DNA of 64,000 bases from Chryseobacterium sp. Leaf394 (GCF_001424105.1 NZ_LMQH01000011.1:841787-905786), one strand, 5' to 3'. Shown: positions 17,133 through 29,251, counted from the stretch's first letter. Notes: a model not told the origin generated them from the sequence alone. Program-made: numbers and translations.

Positions 17133-17729
17133 TTACAACTTAAAAACCTTCTTCAGATGCTTCGGATAATTTTCTAATGTTCCTGCAATATCGCCGTCTT
17201 TGAAAATATCGAAACAGTTGTAATCCGCCACCACTTCAACACCACAGAAACGGTAGTTGCTGGTAATCTGAATGAGCGCATCCGCAGTACTTCTTCCTTC
17301 AAAAAGAACCTGATTAGGGTCATCAAAACTCGCTTTGGGTGCATTCCATGTTGCGGAAACCATAAATTTTTTACCCTGCATTTTTCCACCGGTTCCGTAT
17401 TGTCTGGTTAAATCTTCACGTGTTCTGCCGTCGCCAGCCAAAAATTTTGCACTCAGCAATCCGCTGTTGAAAACTTCGTCCACATATTTCTTATAAATCC
17501 ACGGTGCACCAAACCAGTTGATGGGCGTCTGCAGAATGATAATGTCGGCCTGCAAATGTTTTTCAACTTCTTCATCGGCATCGTAGCCGTTTTCTACTTT
17601 GGTTTCCAAAACTTCAAAACCTTCAGACAGAAAAAAATCTTTTGCCCTTTGGTGGAAAGCATCATTCAGAAGGCCTTCAGACCAGTTTGGATAGTTTAAA
17701 TGGGTATTGATTAGCAGTACTTTTTTCAT
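17133..17729 (-). CDS. MdaB-like NAD(P)H quinone reductase
   Basis: 198-residue flavodoxin-fold oxidoreductase. It starts KKVLLINTHLNYPNWSEG, the FMN/FAD phosphate-binding first loop, followed by IIILQTPINWFGAPWIYKKY and the loop YGTGGKMQGKKFMVSATWNA. This pattern matches MdaB/drug-modulator-type two-electron quinone reductases. It is last in the minus-strand run from 20846 together with aldo/keto reductases and a flavodoxin remnant, so a role in carbonyl/quinone detoxification is likely. Confidence 0.88.
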   Translation of the reverse strand: MKKVLLINTHLNYPNWSEGLLNDAFHQRAKDFFLSEGFEVLETKVENGYDADEEVEKHLQADIIILQTPINWFGAPWIYKKYVDEVFNSGLLSAKFLAGDGRTREDLTRQYGTGGKMQGKKFMVSATWNAPKASFDDPNQVLFEGRSTADALIQITSNYRFCGVEVVADYNCFDIFKDGDIAGTLENYPKHLKKVFKL

Positions 17730-17749
17730 TTATCGATATTTTTTTAAAC

Positions 17750-17986
17750 CTATTTACCTAACCATTCCTTTACCTGGATAGTTACTTTCTTTTCTTTTTC
17801 GCCCTTCATTACAAACAAAACCCCGTCACGCTCTTTTCCGCCTTCTACAGAAAATTCTTCCAGAATTTTTGATAAATAAACAATCAAAATGTTTTTTGCA
17901 TCCACACTTTCCTGAGCTTTAGCACAACCTGACATCATTAGTAATGAGAATATGATTACAGTTAAATTTTTAATTTTTAAAATCAT
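17750..17986 (-). pseudogene. Flavodoxin lipoprotein remnant with in-frame internal deletion
   Basis: 78 residues: a lipoprotein signal ending MMSGC, then KNILIVYLS, the first strand of a secreted flavodoxin, joined directly to KILEEFSVEGGKERDGVLFV and a C-terminal helix VKEWLGK. The second part matches the C-terminal segment of flavodoxin_4-type proteins (LEGFS..GG.ERDGVLFV), so about 100 residues with the FMN site are missing between the two. The frame is intact, so a short product may still be made, but flavin binding is not expected. It lies between an aldo/keto reductase and a quinone reductase gene. Confidence 0.7.
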
Positions 17987-17997
17987 ACTTCATTGTT

Positions 17998-18990
<993 letters not shown>

Positions 18991-19009
18991 CTATTTAATT
19001 AAAATCAAT

Positions 19010-19849
19010 TTATCTTTCTCCCAGCCACTTTACAATTGCTGGGTCACGGTGGTCGAAAAACACACTTTCTTTGGTATCTAAACTTTTGATTACATTCATG
19101 TCTTCTCCATCCAATTCAAAATCGAAAATGTTGAAATTCTCAATAATCTTTTCCTTTCTGACAGATTTTGGAATCGCCACAACGCCTCTCTGCGTCAACC
19201 AACGGAGAATGACCTGAGCTACACTTTTATTGTATTTCTTACTGATTGAAACTAATGATTCATTGGTAAACATACCGTTTTTACCTTCTGCAAAAGGTCC
19301 CCAACTTTGTATCTGTACCTCATTTTCGTCCAGAAAATTCTGGGTTTCTGTCTGTTGATGAAATGGATGGGTTTCAATTTGATTAATGGCAGGTTTGATT
19401 TCATTATGAACCATCAAATCCATAATTCTGTCCGGATGAAAATTGCTCACGCCAATTGCTTTGATTTTTCCTTCTCTGTACAGTTCTTCCATTGCTCTCC
19501 AGCTACCATAAACATCACCATAAGGTTGATGAATAAGATATAAATCGAGATAATCGAGTTGTAATTTCTGTAATGAAACATCAAACGCTTTTTTGGCTTT
19601 TTCATAACCAGCATCTGAAATCCAGAGTTTGGTTGTAATGAATAATTCCTCTCTTGGCACACCGCTTTTTCTGATGGCACTTCCTACCGCTTCTTCATTT
19701 CCGTAAGCTGACGCTGTGTCAATTAATCTGTAACCCGCTTCAATAGCCTCAAGCACTGCTTTTTCACATTCTAAAGCATCGCTGATCTGATAAACGCCAA
19801 ATCCTAAAACCGGCATTTGCACTCCGTTATTTAATGTTATATTTTTCAT
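19010..19849 (-). CDS. Aldo/keto reductase of the 2,5-diketogluconate reductase type
   Basis: 279 residues with the shorter DkgA-like architecture. [18 protein letters not shown] gives D and Y, FITTKLW the K, and [20 protein letters not shown] the [10 protein letters not shown] and [16 protein letters not shown] follow, the latter contacting NADPH. It lies between the two longer paralogous reductases with gaps of 28 and 16 bases, so one operon is likely. The substrate is unknown. Confidence 0.93.
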   Translation of the reverse strand: MKNITLNNGVQMPVLGFGVYQISDALECEKAVLEAIEAGYRLIDTASAYGNEEAVGSAIRKSGVPREELFITTKLWISDAGYEKAKKAFDVSLQKLQLDYLDLYLIHQPYGDVYGSWRAMEELYREGKIKAIGVSNFHPDRIMDLMVHNEIKPAINQIETHPFHQQTETQNFLDENEVQIQSWGPFAEGKNGMFTNESLVSISKKYNKSVAQVILRWLTQRGVVAIPKSVRKEKIIENFNIFDFELDGEDMNVIKSLDTKESVFFDHRDPAIVKWLGER

Positions 19850-19865
19850 TTTTTATTTTTATTAA

Positions 19866-21386
<1,521 letters not shown>

Positions 21387-22280
21387 ATGTCCAGAGTTGC
21401 CAACTTCAATACCATAAATGATTATAATCAATTTAATAATAACGAAACCCTGCATCCGTTGGTTAGTGTAGTTGATTTGTCTAAATCTGATCCAAGGGCC
21501 GCGCATAAAATGACTTTCAATGTTTACTGTGTGGTGCTGAAACAGACCAAATGCGGTGATTTGAGATATGGAAATAATACCTACGATTATCAGGACGGAA
21601 CTTTGGTGTTTTTTGCTCCAGGACAGGTAGTTGAAGTGTTGAGCGATGAGGTCTACCAGCCCACAGGATTTGCTTTGGCTTTTCATCCGGACCTTCTTCT
21701 GAACACGCCATTGGGAAGGAGAATGCAGGATTTTGGTTTCTTTTCGTATCACACCAGTGAGGCACTGCATCTTTCGGATAAGGAGAAAAAACTGGTGATG
21801 GAGTGTTTTGAAAAAATAGCCTACGAACTGCAGCAATCTATTGATAAACACAGCAAAATGCTGATCACATCCAATATCGAACTCTTCCTGAATTACTGCA
21901 TCCGGTTTTACGACAGACAGTTTATTACGAGAGACAACGCCAACAAAGGAATCCTGGAAAAATTTGAAGAGCTGATGAATGACTATTTTTCTTCGGATAA
22001 ACCTCAGAATATTGGTTTGCCGTCAGTTTCCTGGTGCGCAGATGAGCTGAATCTTTCTGCGAATTATTTTGGTGATCTGATTAAAAAGGAAACCGGAAAA
22101 ACAGCGCAGGAATTTATACAGACGAAGGTAATTGATGTTGCAAAAGAGAAGATTTTTGATGCTGATAAATCGATCAGTCAGGTCGCTTATGATTTAGGTT
22201 TTAAATATCCACAGCATTTTACAAGGCTTTTTAAGCAGAAAGTAGGGGTGAGCCCTAATGAATACAGGAGTTTGAATTGA
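21387..22280 (+). CDS. AraC-family transcriptional regulator
   Basis: 297 residues. The N-terminal 180 form a cupin-like sensor (FAPGQVVEVLSDE, PTGFALAFHPDLL). The C-terminal 100 contain two helix-turn-helix motifs: WCADELNLSANYFGDLIKKE and ISQVAYDLGFKYPQHFTRLF, followed by the family signature VGVSPNEYRS. It is divergent from the reductase cluster, an arrangement that in Bacteroidetes usually means the regulator controls the neighbouring aldo/keto and quinone reductases. Confidence 0.92.
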   Translation: MSRVANFNTINDYNQFNNNETLHPLVSVVDLSKSDPRAAHKMTFNVYCVVLKQTKCGDLRYGNNTYDYQDGTLVFFAPGQVVEVLSDEVYQPTGFALAFHPDLLLNTPLGRRMQDFGFFSYHTSEALHLSDKEKKLVMECFEKIAYELQQSIDKHSKMLITSNIELFLNYCIRFYDRQFITRDNANKGILEKFEELMNDYFSSDKPQNIGLPSVSWCADELNLSANYFGDLIKKETGKTAQEFIQTKVIDVAKEKIFDADKSISQVAYDLGFKYPQHFTRLFKQKVGVSPNEYRSLN

Positions 22281-22290
22281 TCTTAAGTTT

Positions 22291-22428
22291 AGAGCCTGTT
22301 TAAAAAATGATTAAAAAACAAATTTTCCAAGTCATTTTTCTTTTCCTCAACCCTAAAGGGTGGAAAAATGCCTTGAAAAATTTTCAGGTTCGGGGGAAGT
22401 TAATTTTGATGAAATTTAAACAGGCTCT
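22291..22428. mobile_element. MITE-like element with 14-bp terminal inverted repeats
   Basis: AGAGCCTGTTTAAA at 22291-22304 is perfectly inverted as TTTAAACAGGCTCT at 22415-22428. The 138-bp unit has no coding capacity; its centre holds the palindrome ACCCTAAAGGGT. TTAA-rich sequence flanks both ends. This is the form of a non-autonomous transposable element; no transposase is nearby. Confidence 0.7.
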
Positions 22429-22508
22429 TAATTTAAATGAAAAGATTAAAGAAATTCTAAAAACGAATTTTCTATCCAATTCAACTTATTTAAAAGATCA
22501 TATTTTTG

Positions 22509-22538
22509 AAACCTCTTTCCTTACTGGAAGAGGTTTTT
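22509..22538 (+). terminator. Intrinsic terminator
   Basis: AAACCTCTTTCC / GGAAGAGGTTTTT form a stem with one bulge and a T-run. It is probably the original terminator of the AraC gene, now separated from it by the MITE-like element. Confidence 0.85.
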
Positions 22539-22719
22539 GTTTTTAATTAAAATCACAGATGATAACTTAAATCATTATCACTTTTTTATTTTTTTAAAGG
22601 TTAATTTTCTGATCGCTCATCACAGAAAAAGGAAATAAACTCAGTATATTTAAAAAAAGTTTTAAATGTTTCCAACCTCATTTCAATTTTCTGCATCTGT
22701 TAAGGTATAAAGCCACACT

Positions 22720-23238
22720 ATGGAACACAAACTACTGATAGAATGCCAGCGGAACGACCGCAACGCCCAGCGGAAGGTTTACGAGAAAATGGCTGGAAAG
22801 CTGTACTCGGTCTGCAAACGTTATCTGAAAAACGATGAAGATATCGAAGAAGTATTAGCCGACACGTTCTACAAAATTTTCACAAAACTGAATCAACTGC
22901 AGAATCATGAAATTTTCGAAGCCTGGGCAAAGAAAATTGCCGTGAATGAGTGTTTACAGAAATTGAGAAGTATGAAAGCGCTTGAAATTTCTCTGGATGA
23001 AGATTTTGTGGAGTCAAAGGAAGCACCCACAGACAGTATCTCTTTTGAAAAGGATATTCTGAAGCTGTTGAATTTTCTTCCTGAAGGTTGCAGAGCCATT
23101 TTCAATCTCTTTGCGATCGAAGGTTATCCTCACAAAGAGATCGCTAGCATGCTTTCCATCAGCGAAGGTACCTCAAAATCTCAACTGAATTTTGCGAGAA
23201 AAAAACTGCAGGAACTTCTGGTTAATCACAACATTTAA
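22720..23238 (+). CDS. ECF-type RNA polymerase sigma factor
   Basis: 172 residues. Region 2 is near 10-75 (RNDRNAQRKVYEKMAGKLYS, EEVLADTFYKIF). Region 4 is near 115-168 (LPEGCRAIFNLFAIEGYPHK, EIASMLSISEGTSKSQLNFA) with a clear helix-turn-helix. It is followed after 11 bases by a protein with an anti-sigma-like membrane N-terminus, the standard sigma/anti-sigma order. I infer that it activates this locus in response to an envelope signal. Confidence 0.93.
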   Translation: MEHKLLIECQRNDRNAQRKVYEKMAGKLYSVCKRYLKNDEDIEEVLADTFYKIFTKLNQLQNHEIFEAWAKKIAVNECLQKLRSMKALEISLDEDFVESKEAPTDSISFEKDILKLLNFLPEGCRAIFNLFAIEGYPHKEIASMLSISEGTSKSQLNFARKKLQELLVNHNI

Positions 23239-23249
23239 AACTTTTTACA

Positions 23250-25802
23250 ATGGAAAACAATCACGATATAGATAAAAAATTCAACGAGGCTTCTCAATCT
23301 TCAGAAGAACCGGCAACTTTTCCGGGGTTTGATAAAGTGTGGGCGAAAGTTGAAGAAAAGTTAGATAAAAAAGAGGATAAAAAACGGACTGTTCCTGTTT
23401 GGTTTTCTTATGGAATTGCGGCGAGCTTGATTATTGGTTTGGGAGCTTTCTATTTTATTGATAGAAATGAAAATTCTCATATTGAGAAACCTGCAATTGC
23501 TACAAATACTGTTGTACCTGAAATAAAATCAAACGTACAGACCACCGACAGCCTGATAAAATCTAATATAGAAAAAGAATTGAGTTCGCAGAAAGAAATT
23601 CAGAAACCTGAAATTGTAGCGTATGAAGCTGTTTTGCCTCCTCCAATTCCTGTTCTCGACCCTCCTGCATTACCGCGTCATCATTCTGATCCTGCATATC
23701 AAAAAATAGCTGAGGCACCTGTTAGTGCTAATGTTTTGAAAGAAAATGAAAGCGAAACTCGGAATGTCAATGAAGAGGCGGTTTTAAGAGCTTCAGCAAA
23801 TAGAAAAAGAATTAATGTTGAGAACAGATCTTTAAATGAAGCTGAAAAGATTAATAATGGTTTTTTTAAAACCGATTCATATGATTTCAGCAATAAAAGA
23901 GGAGATTATACAATTTTATCCTCACACATAAAATTTAATAAAGATACTTCTAAGTCAACAACAGTTGTAGAACCTGCACAGATGTATATCGCAGGAAACG
24001 ATAAAGGCTATTTCGATGGCACTCCTTATAACAATAATGCTTTAAATTCTCTAAAAGGAACAGTTAATGGTCTGAAAATGAATTCCGGAGATTATCAAAG
24101 TATTACCATTCGTGGAGCAGGAACTTTATCCGGAGCAAACCAACCTTTAATTGTTTTAAATGGTGTTCCTCAAAGTGTAAATACTTTAAGTAAAATCAAT
24201 CCCAAAAGTATTGAAAGCATTCAGGTTTTGAAAGATGCTTCCGCCACAGCCTTGTACGGAAGTCGTGCCGCCAATGGAGTAGTCGTAGTGACCACCAAAA
24301 AACTTTCAAGAAAAGAGAGAAAGGCATTTAAAAAGCTACAGAAAGTACAAGACAGCATCAACAGGGCAAAACAGATTCAGCAACAGAATTCTGAAGAGTA
24401 TGATGCTTTTGTTGAAAATCCTTTTGAGCTGACGACAAATCAGTCTGTTTCTACGTTTTCAATTGATGTTGATAAGGCTGCGTATTCCAACATCCGCAGA
24501 ATGATCAACAATGGTGAAGTTGTAAATAAAAATGCTGTTCGAATCGAGGAAATGATTAATTATTTTAAATATAATTATCCGCAGCCAAAAAACAGTCAGC
24601 CGTTTTCAATCAACACGGAATACAAAGATTCGCCCTGGAATTCTCAGCATAAATTATTGAAAATAGGACTTCAAGGTAAAGATTTACCGATGGAAAAATT
24701 GCCGAGTTCAAATTTTGTTTTTCTGATTGATGTTTCCGGTTCCATGAATGAAGCAAATAAGTTACCTTTATTGAAATCGTCTTTCAAAGTGCTCTTGGAT
24801 CAGTTAAGACCCACGGATAAAGTCGGAATTGTAGTTTACGCCGGAAGTGCAGGAATGGTTTTGCCACCGACTTCAGCCAAAGAAAAAAATAAAATTATCG
24901 AGGCTTTGGATAAACTGGAAGCAGGTGGCAGTACAGCGGGCGGTGCTGGAATTGAACTGGCGTACAAACTCGCTCAGGAAAATTTCATCAAAGGCGGAAA
25001 CAACCGTGTGATCATCGCAACAGACGGAGATTTCAACGTGGGAACTTCTTCAACAGGCGACCTTCAGACTTTGATTGAGGAAAAAAGAAAATCCGGCGTG
25101 TTTTTGACCTGTTTAGGTTTCGGAATGGGAAATTTCAAAGACAGCCGAATGGAAACTTTAGCCAATAAAGGCAACGGAAACTACGCTTACATCGATAATC
25201 TGCAGGAGGCCAATAAGTTTCTGGGGAAAGAGTTTGCCGGAAATATGTACGCAATTGCTAAAGATGTGAAAATTCAGATCGAGTTTAATCCGAAATACGT
25301 AAAATCCTACCGTCTGATTGGTTATGAAAACCGAAAACTGAAGAATGAAGATTTTTCAAATGATAAAATCGATGCGGGAGAACTGGGAAGCGGACACACT
25401 GTAACGGCTTTGTACGAAGTTATACCGGCTGATGTGAAATCTGAATTTTTACCGAAAGAATCTGACTTAAAATATACTAAAAACACAAATGATGGAAATT
25501 TCAGTGATGAACTGGCAACCGTAAAATTCAGATACAAAAAACCTGATGGCGATACAAGTTCGGAAATTGTACAGATAGTGAAAAATTCAAATGAAAATCT
25601 ATCTTCTGCGAGTGATGATTTCAAATTTGCTTCTGCTGTAGCTTGGTTTGGTTTGGTTTTGAGAAATTCAGATTTAATTAAAAATAAAGATTTGAAGGAG
25701 GTTGAAAAGTTGGGAAAAAAGGGCAGAGGAAACGATGATGATGGATATAGAGCGGAGTTTGTGAGATTGGTGGAAACATTTAAAACCACACAGCAAAAAT
25801 AA
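23250..25802 (+). CDS. Membrane vWA/DUF3520 protein with anti-sigma-like N-terminus and TonB-plug-like module
   Basis: 850 residues in an unusual order. Residues 1-50 are a cytoplasmic segment with PGFDKVWAKVEEKLDKK, as in anti-sigma proteins next to ECF genes. One membrane helix is near 51-70 (FSYGIAASLIIGLGAFYFI). After a low-complexity linker, residues about 265-350 match a TonB receptor plug (SITIRGAGTLSGANQPLIVL, IESIQVLKDASATALYGSRA). Then follow the YfbK-like N-domain (VSTFSIDVDKAAYSNIRRMI), a vWA domain with MIDAS D494-x-S-x-S (DVSGSMNEANK) and a DUF3520 C-terminal domain. It overlaps functionally with the vWA lipoprotein at 33843. Confidence 0.88.
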   Translation: MENNHDIDKKFNEASQSSEEPATFPGFDKVWAKVEEKLDKKEDKKRTVPVWFSYGIAASLIIGLGAFYFIDRNENSHIEKPAIATNTVVPEIKSNVQTTDSLIKSNIEKELSSQKEIQKPEIVAYEAVLPPPIPVLDPPALPRHHSDPAYQKIAEAPVSANVLKENESETRNVNEEAVLRASANRKRINVENRSLNEAEKINNGFFKTDSYDFSNKRGDYTILSSHIKFNKDTSKSTTVVEPAQMYIAGNDKGYFDGTPYNNNALNSLKGTVNGLKMNSGDYQSITIRGAGTLSGANQPLIVLNGVPQSVNTLSKINPKSIESIQVLKDASATALYGSRAANGVVVVTTKKLSRKERKAFKKLQKVQDSINRAKQIQQQNSEEYDAFVENPFELTTNQSVSTFSIDVDKAAYSNIRRMINNGEVVNKNAVRIEEMINYFKYNYPQPKNSQPFSINTEYKDSPWNSQHKLLKIGLQGKDLPMEKLPSSNFVFLIDVSGSMNEANKLPLLKSSFKVLLDQLRPTDKVGIVVYAGSAGMVLPPTSAKEKNKIIEALDKLEAGGSTAGGAGIELAYKLAQENFIKGGNNRVIIATDGDFNVGTSSTGDLQTLIEEKRKSGVFLTCLGFGMGNFKDSRMETLANKGNGNYAYIDNLQEANKFLGKEFAGNMYAIAKDVKIQIEFNPKYVKSYRLIGYENRKLKNEDFSNDKIDAGELGSGHTVTALYEVIPADVKSEFLPKESDLKYTKNTNDGNFSDELATVKFRYKKPDGDTSSEIVQIVKNSNENLSSASDDFKFASAVAWFGLVLRNSDLIKNKDLKEVEKLGKKGRGNDDDGYRAEFVRLVETFKTTQQK

Positions 25803-25805
25803 TTT

Positions 25806-26399
25806 ATGATAAAGAGATTTAAATATTGGTTTGCATTCCTGTTCATGGGAGTTTTAAGCTTGGCTCAGGAAAGAGATTCAGTGAAAGTTGCGGATGTTTT
25901 AAAAAATGAAATTAAGAATTTGAGCATCGTGACACATAAGCCATATTCGATGAATGATAAAAAACCGAAAATACTTTATCCTGATGTAAATAAAACTGAG
26001 TATCCTGATGCCTTTTTTAATGGAAATCCTGCATGTTTTGAGACTATAAGAGTTATAGATCCGAAAAATATTGAACATATTGAAATTGAAAAAAGTAATG
26101 ACCTTCATGCTGGTAAAGACAAAAAGAGAGTCATTATTAAAACTAAGACCGAGATGATTTCTATGCGGGATTTTATTAAAAAATATTCGATCAAAAGTGG
26201 ACACAAAATATTAGTGTCAATTGACGGTGAGATGATTAATGAAAGTTTTGAAAATTTACTATTGGACGAATCATATATCATGCAGGTTAAAGTTTCTGAT
26301 TTAGACAAAATTGATCATAATAATACTTTTACTCATCTTAAAATCTTCACCAGAACGGCTGAAAACGTTAGAAAAGCAAACGAAATTCGTTTACGTTAA
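25806..26399 (+). CDS. Small secreted plug-like protein
   Basis: 197 residues, signal peptide ending SLAQ. The segment ETIRVIDPKNIEHIEIEKSN followed by KRVIIKTKT is the end of a TonB-plug-like fold (compare NPKNISDISILKDA and VVIINSKK in the neighbours). The C-terminal 90 residues (MRDFIKKYSIKSGHKILVSI onwards) are of unknown type. It starts 3 bases after the vWA/plug gene and is followed by a terminator, so it closes the sigma-factor transcription unit. Confidence 0.75.
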   Translation: MIKRFKYWFAFLFMGVLSLAQERDSVKVADVLKNEIKNLSIVTHKPYSMNDKKPKILYPDVNKTEYPDAFFNGNPACFETIRVIDPKNIEHIEIEKSNDLHAGKDKKRVIIKTKTEMISMRDFIKKYSIKSGHKILVSIDGEMINESFENLLLDESYIMQVKVSDLDKIDHNNTFTHLKIFTRTAENVRKANEIRLR

Positions 26400-26423
26400 G
26401 AATAAAAACTGGTGAGATTAGCT

Positions 26424-26456
26424 AAAAGAAATTTCTTCGGAGATTTCTTTTTTTTT
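26424..26456 (+). terminator. Intrinsic terminator after the sigma/vWA unit
   Basis: AAAAGAAATTTCT-TCGG-AGATTTCTTTTTT: an imperfect stem with a UUCG-like loop and a long T-run. It separates 22720-26399 from the barrel/macroglobulin unit. Confidence 0.7.
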
Positions 26457-26479
26457 CTCTATTTTTAGACATATTATTC

Positions 26480-29248
26480 ATGATGAAAAAAATCTATCTG
26501 TTTCTGCCCTTTTTTGCAGCTCAACTGATGTTTGCTCAGAATTCACAGCAGTATTATTCCGGAATATTTTTAGATAAAGACAAAAAACCTAAAGCTTTTA
26601 TTAAAGTTTTTAATAAAAATACAGGCGTTTACGAGGAAACTGATGAAGAGGGTTTTGCCATTATTCAGGCACAGAAGTACGATACTCTTGTCTGGAACAA
26701 TGGTAAAAATATTCAGGTTGTGTATGGAGTTCAGGAATTAAAATATATTCTCGAAAACCGTATTCCGAAGAAATCTGTGTCAGCCATCAGATCAAAAGAT
26801 TATGACAGCCTTATCGTTAAACCCAGGTCAGATGAATACAGTATTTCAAAGCCGGATTATTATCTTTCAAAAAACTCAGATTTTTATTTTAATAAAATCA
26901 GGAAACTGAAACAGAAGAATGGCGATACTTTAAAAATAAAAAAGCAGGAGCAGAACAAACTGATTATCAACGGAAGTTTCAATACTTCATTTGACGTCAG
27001 AAACCGAAATGCAATTCCGCAAACCCAAAACAGATATGTGCAGGGAAGATCTCAGAGCGGAAATCTTATCTGGCGCGGTCCCGAGACCAACGAAATTTTC
27101 AGTTACGGCCCGGATATTTCAACATTGGCCTATAATTTTCAGCCCTATGATTACGATATCAACGGTCAGCTGATTCCGTTTTCTTTAGGAATGATTTCTG
27201 CAAAACCGTATGACAATTCACTTTTCACAACCACCGTAGGCTTTCACAATCAGCTGCAGATTAATGCTTTCATAAAATCAGAAGATTACAATGAAAAGGT
27301 TCGGTTCTCAATGGACTTTGGACAGCATAAAAATCAAACCTATTTTATCAGTCAGTACGACATCAACAATACTTTTAAAGCAAAAGTGAATGCAAATGTT
27401 TTGAAATTTAAAGTTCAGGCATTATTTGATTTTGATGAAACAAAGGCGACGAATACAAACAGAATTGCGCTTTTCAACCGTGCCTATCAGGAATCTCTGC
27501 TCACGCCAATTTCGTTTTCCAATAATCAGGGAAGCTTTCTTGCCAATGGCCAGCAAAGAACTTACAGTCAGTTGGGTGATAATCCGGAATTTCTTTTTGC
27601 ACAGAATAATCAATACAATTTTCTCTCAAATCAGAAAAAGTACAGTTTCAATCTCTCAAGAAAATGGGATGATTTTAATTTCAGCGTCAATCAAACCTAC
27701 GAAAATGATCAGTTCCGGAATACGGACGTTTACAAACCGTCAACGAATGGATTTCCTTCAGGTTTAAAAAACGACAGACTTCAGAACAACAGCCTTTACA
27801 ATGCCAATGTCTCTGCAAATTACTCTTTTGGCGACTATGACTTCAGAAATATTTTCAACTTAAATTTTATTGTCAACGAAAGAAAATCTGATGTTTTTCA
27901 CAGTTCGCAAAACCGAAAGTACCTTTACCAAAGGAGCTCGCAGGATTATATTTTTAATTATGATCTGAAATTCGATGACGGTGATTTTGAATTTGGTGCT
28001 AATCTTGGAAACTCATTTTATGTCTCAAACACTTCTCTGAATAATAAATTATGGCTTCCAAAAGTCAATGGGTACGTTCAGTTCAACAACATTTTCGATT
28101 GGCGACGCACCCGTCTGAAATTTTTTGGGGCTTATACTCATCAGAGTTCTGAACCAGATATTACCAGTTCGTTTTCGTCGTATTCCACCACGCAGTTTCT
28201 GGCTCAAAATGCCAGTCAGTATTTTCCGGCACGTGAGGTTGAAAGTTTTAAAAATCTCTCAACAGTTGATATTGCAGAAACGAAGGCAGGATTCAACTTC
28301 AGTATTTACAGCAGATTCAATTTCGGAGCTGAATATTTTTCACGAAAGATTACCAACGATATTTTTCCGGTGTTTGAAAATAACAGTTTGTTGCTGAAGA
28401 ATCTTGCAGATCATACATACAGCGGCGTTGAGCTGAATGCTTCTTACGAGAATTTCATGATCGCAAAAGATTTTACAATGACCCATCTGGCTTCATTTTA
28501 CAAATATCGGGATGTGGTTGATAATGTTGTATCTGGATACAATAATCTTGCTTTGTCAGGTTTTCAGGATGTTTACAAAACTTTGTCCGAAGGTCAGGTT
28601 TTGGGCGCTGTTGTAGGAAATTATTATGAAACCAATGCCGCCGGACAAACCATTATTGATGATTTCGGATTTCCGGTAGCATCAAATAGTAAAAAAATTA
28701 TTGCCGATCCCACGCCTGATTTTGTGATGAAATTTACCCATACTTTCAACTATAAAATGTTTACCCTCGACGTCAACTGGGAATGGAAAAAAGGCGGACA
28801 ACTGTGGAACGGAACTCAGGCGGTGCTCGATTATTACGGCCGTTCCAAGACTTCCGGTGATGACAGGAATCTTAAAAACTATATCTTTCCAGGTGTTCAC
28901 GCCAACGGTATGCCCAATCAGACTTCAGTAGATTTTTATGATCCGAATCAGTCTGTTTTTGAAAACCGCTGGACGCGCTACGGCTTTACAGGCGTTGCAG
29001 AAAGTTATGTGCAGAATGCCGATTATGTGAGAATCAATTCAGTTGCGCTGGGAGCAAAATTTGATGTCGGGAATTTCAGACGAAGTCTGGGCGTTTCTCT
29101 TTTTGTGAATAACATAATGCTTTGGCAGGCCAATTCCGGTGAAGATCCAAGTCAGAATTTTTACGATTTGGACAGCGGCCGCGGACTGGATTTCTTCAAT
29201 CTTCCGTCTTACAAAAGTTTTGGATGTATGGTTTCATTTCAATTTTAA
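26480..29248 (+). CDS. SusC-like outer-membrane beta-barrel protein without recognisable plug
   Basis: 922 residues. The signal peptide ends LMFAQ. A carboxypeptidase-like regulatory domain is near 22-80 (YYSGIFLDKDKKPKAFIKVF, TDEEGFAII). After a linker rich in K/S, a long barrel of alternating aromatic strands runs to the C-terminal aromatic YKSFGCMVSFQF. I cannot find the plug signature (IRG, then IESIEVLKDA, then YGSRAANGV) expected between the regulatory domain and the barrel of SusC/RagA proteins. It starts two unit-lengths before the macroglobulin-like gene (3-base gap), so the two are co-transcribed. Confidence 0.85.
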   Translation: MMKKIYLFLPFFAAQLMFAQNSQQYYSGIFLDKDKKPKAFIKVFNKNTGVYEETDEEGFAIIQAQKYDTLVWNNGKNIQVVYGVQELKYILENRIPKKSVSAIRSKDYDSLIVKPRSDEYSISKPDYYLSKNSDFYFNKIRKLKQKNGDTLKIKKQEQNKLIINGSFNTSFDVRNRNAIPQTQNRYVQGRSQSGNLIWRGPETNEIFSYGPDISTLAYNFQPYDYDINGQLIPFSLGMISAKPYDNSLFTTTVGFHNQLQINAFIKSEDYNEKVRFSMDFGQHKNQTYFISQYDINNTFKAKVNANVLKFKVQALFDFDETKATNTNRIALFNRAYQESLLTPISFSNNQGSFLANGQQRTYSQLGDNPEFLFAQNNQYNFLSNQKKYSFNLSRKWDDFNFSVNQTYENDQFRNTDVYKPSTNGFPSGLKNDRLQNNSLYNANVSANYSFGDYDFRNIFNLNFIVNERKSDVFHSSQNRKYLYQRSSQDYIFNYDLKFDDGDFEFGANLGNSFYVSNTSLNNKLWLPKVNGYVQFNNIFDWRRTRLKFFGAYTHQSSEPDITSSFSSYSTTQFLAQNASQYFPAREVESFKNLSTVDIAETKAGFNFSIYSRFNFGAEYFSRKITNDIFPVFENNSLLLKNLADHTYSGVELNASYENFMIAKDFTMTHLASFYKYRDVVDNVVSGYNNLALSGFQDVYKTLSEGQVLGAVVGNYYETNAAGQTIIDDFGFPVASNSKKIIADPTPDFVMKFTHTFNYKMFTLDVNWEWKKGGQLWNGTQAVLDYYGRSKTSGDDRNLKNYIFPGVHANGMPNQTSVDFYDPNQSVFENRWTRYGFTGVAESYVQNADYVRINSVALGAKFDVGNFRRSLGVSLFVNNIMLWQANSGEDPSQNFYDLDSGRGLDFFNLPSYKSFGCMVSFQF

Positions 29249-29251
29249 ATT

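Larger units (their letters stand above)
22281..22719. other. Intergenic region with MITE-like element and terminator
   Basis: 439 bp between the AraC and sigma factor genes. It contains a 138-bp element with terminal inverted repeats (22291-22428), then a terminator at 22509-22538, then about 180 bp in which no clear promoter could be picked. Confidence 0.75.

Noticed and set aside
22307..22546. 79-codon plus-strand open frame
   Set aside because: It lies across the MITE-like element and the terminator hairpin and has no similarity to known proteins.
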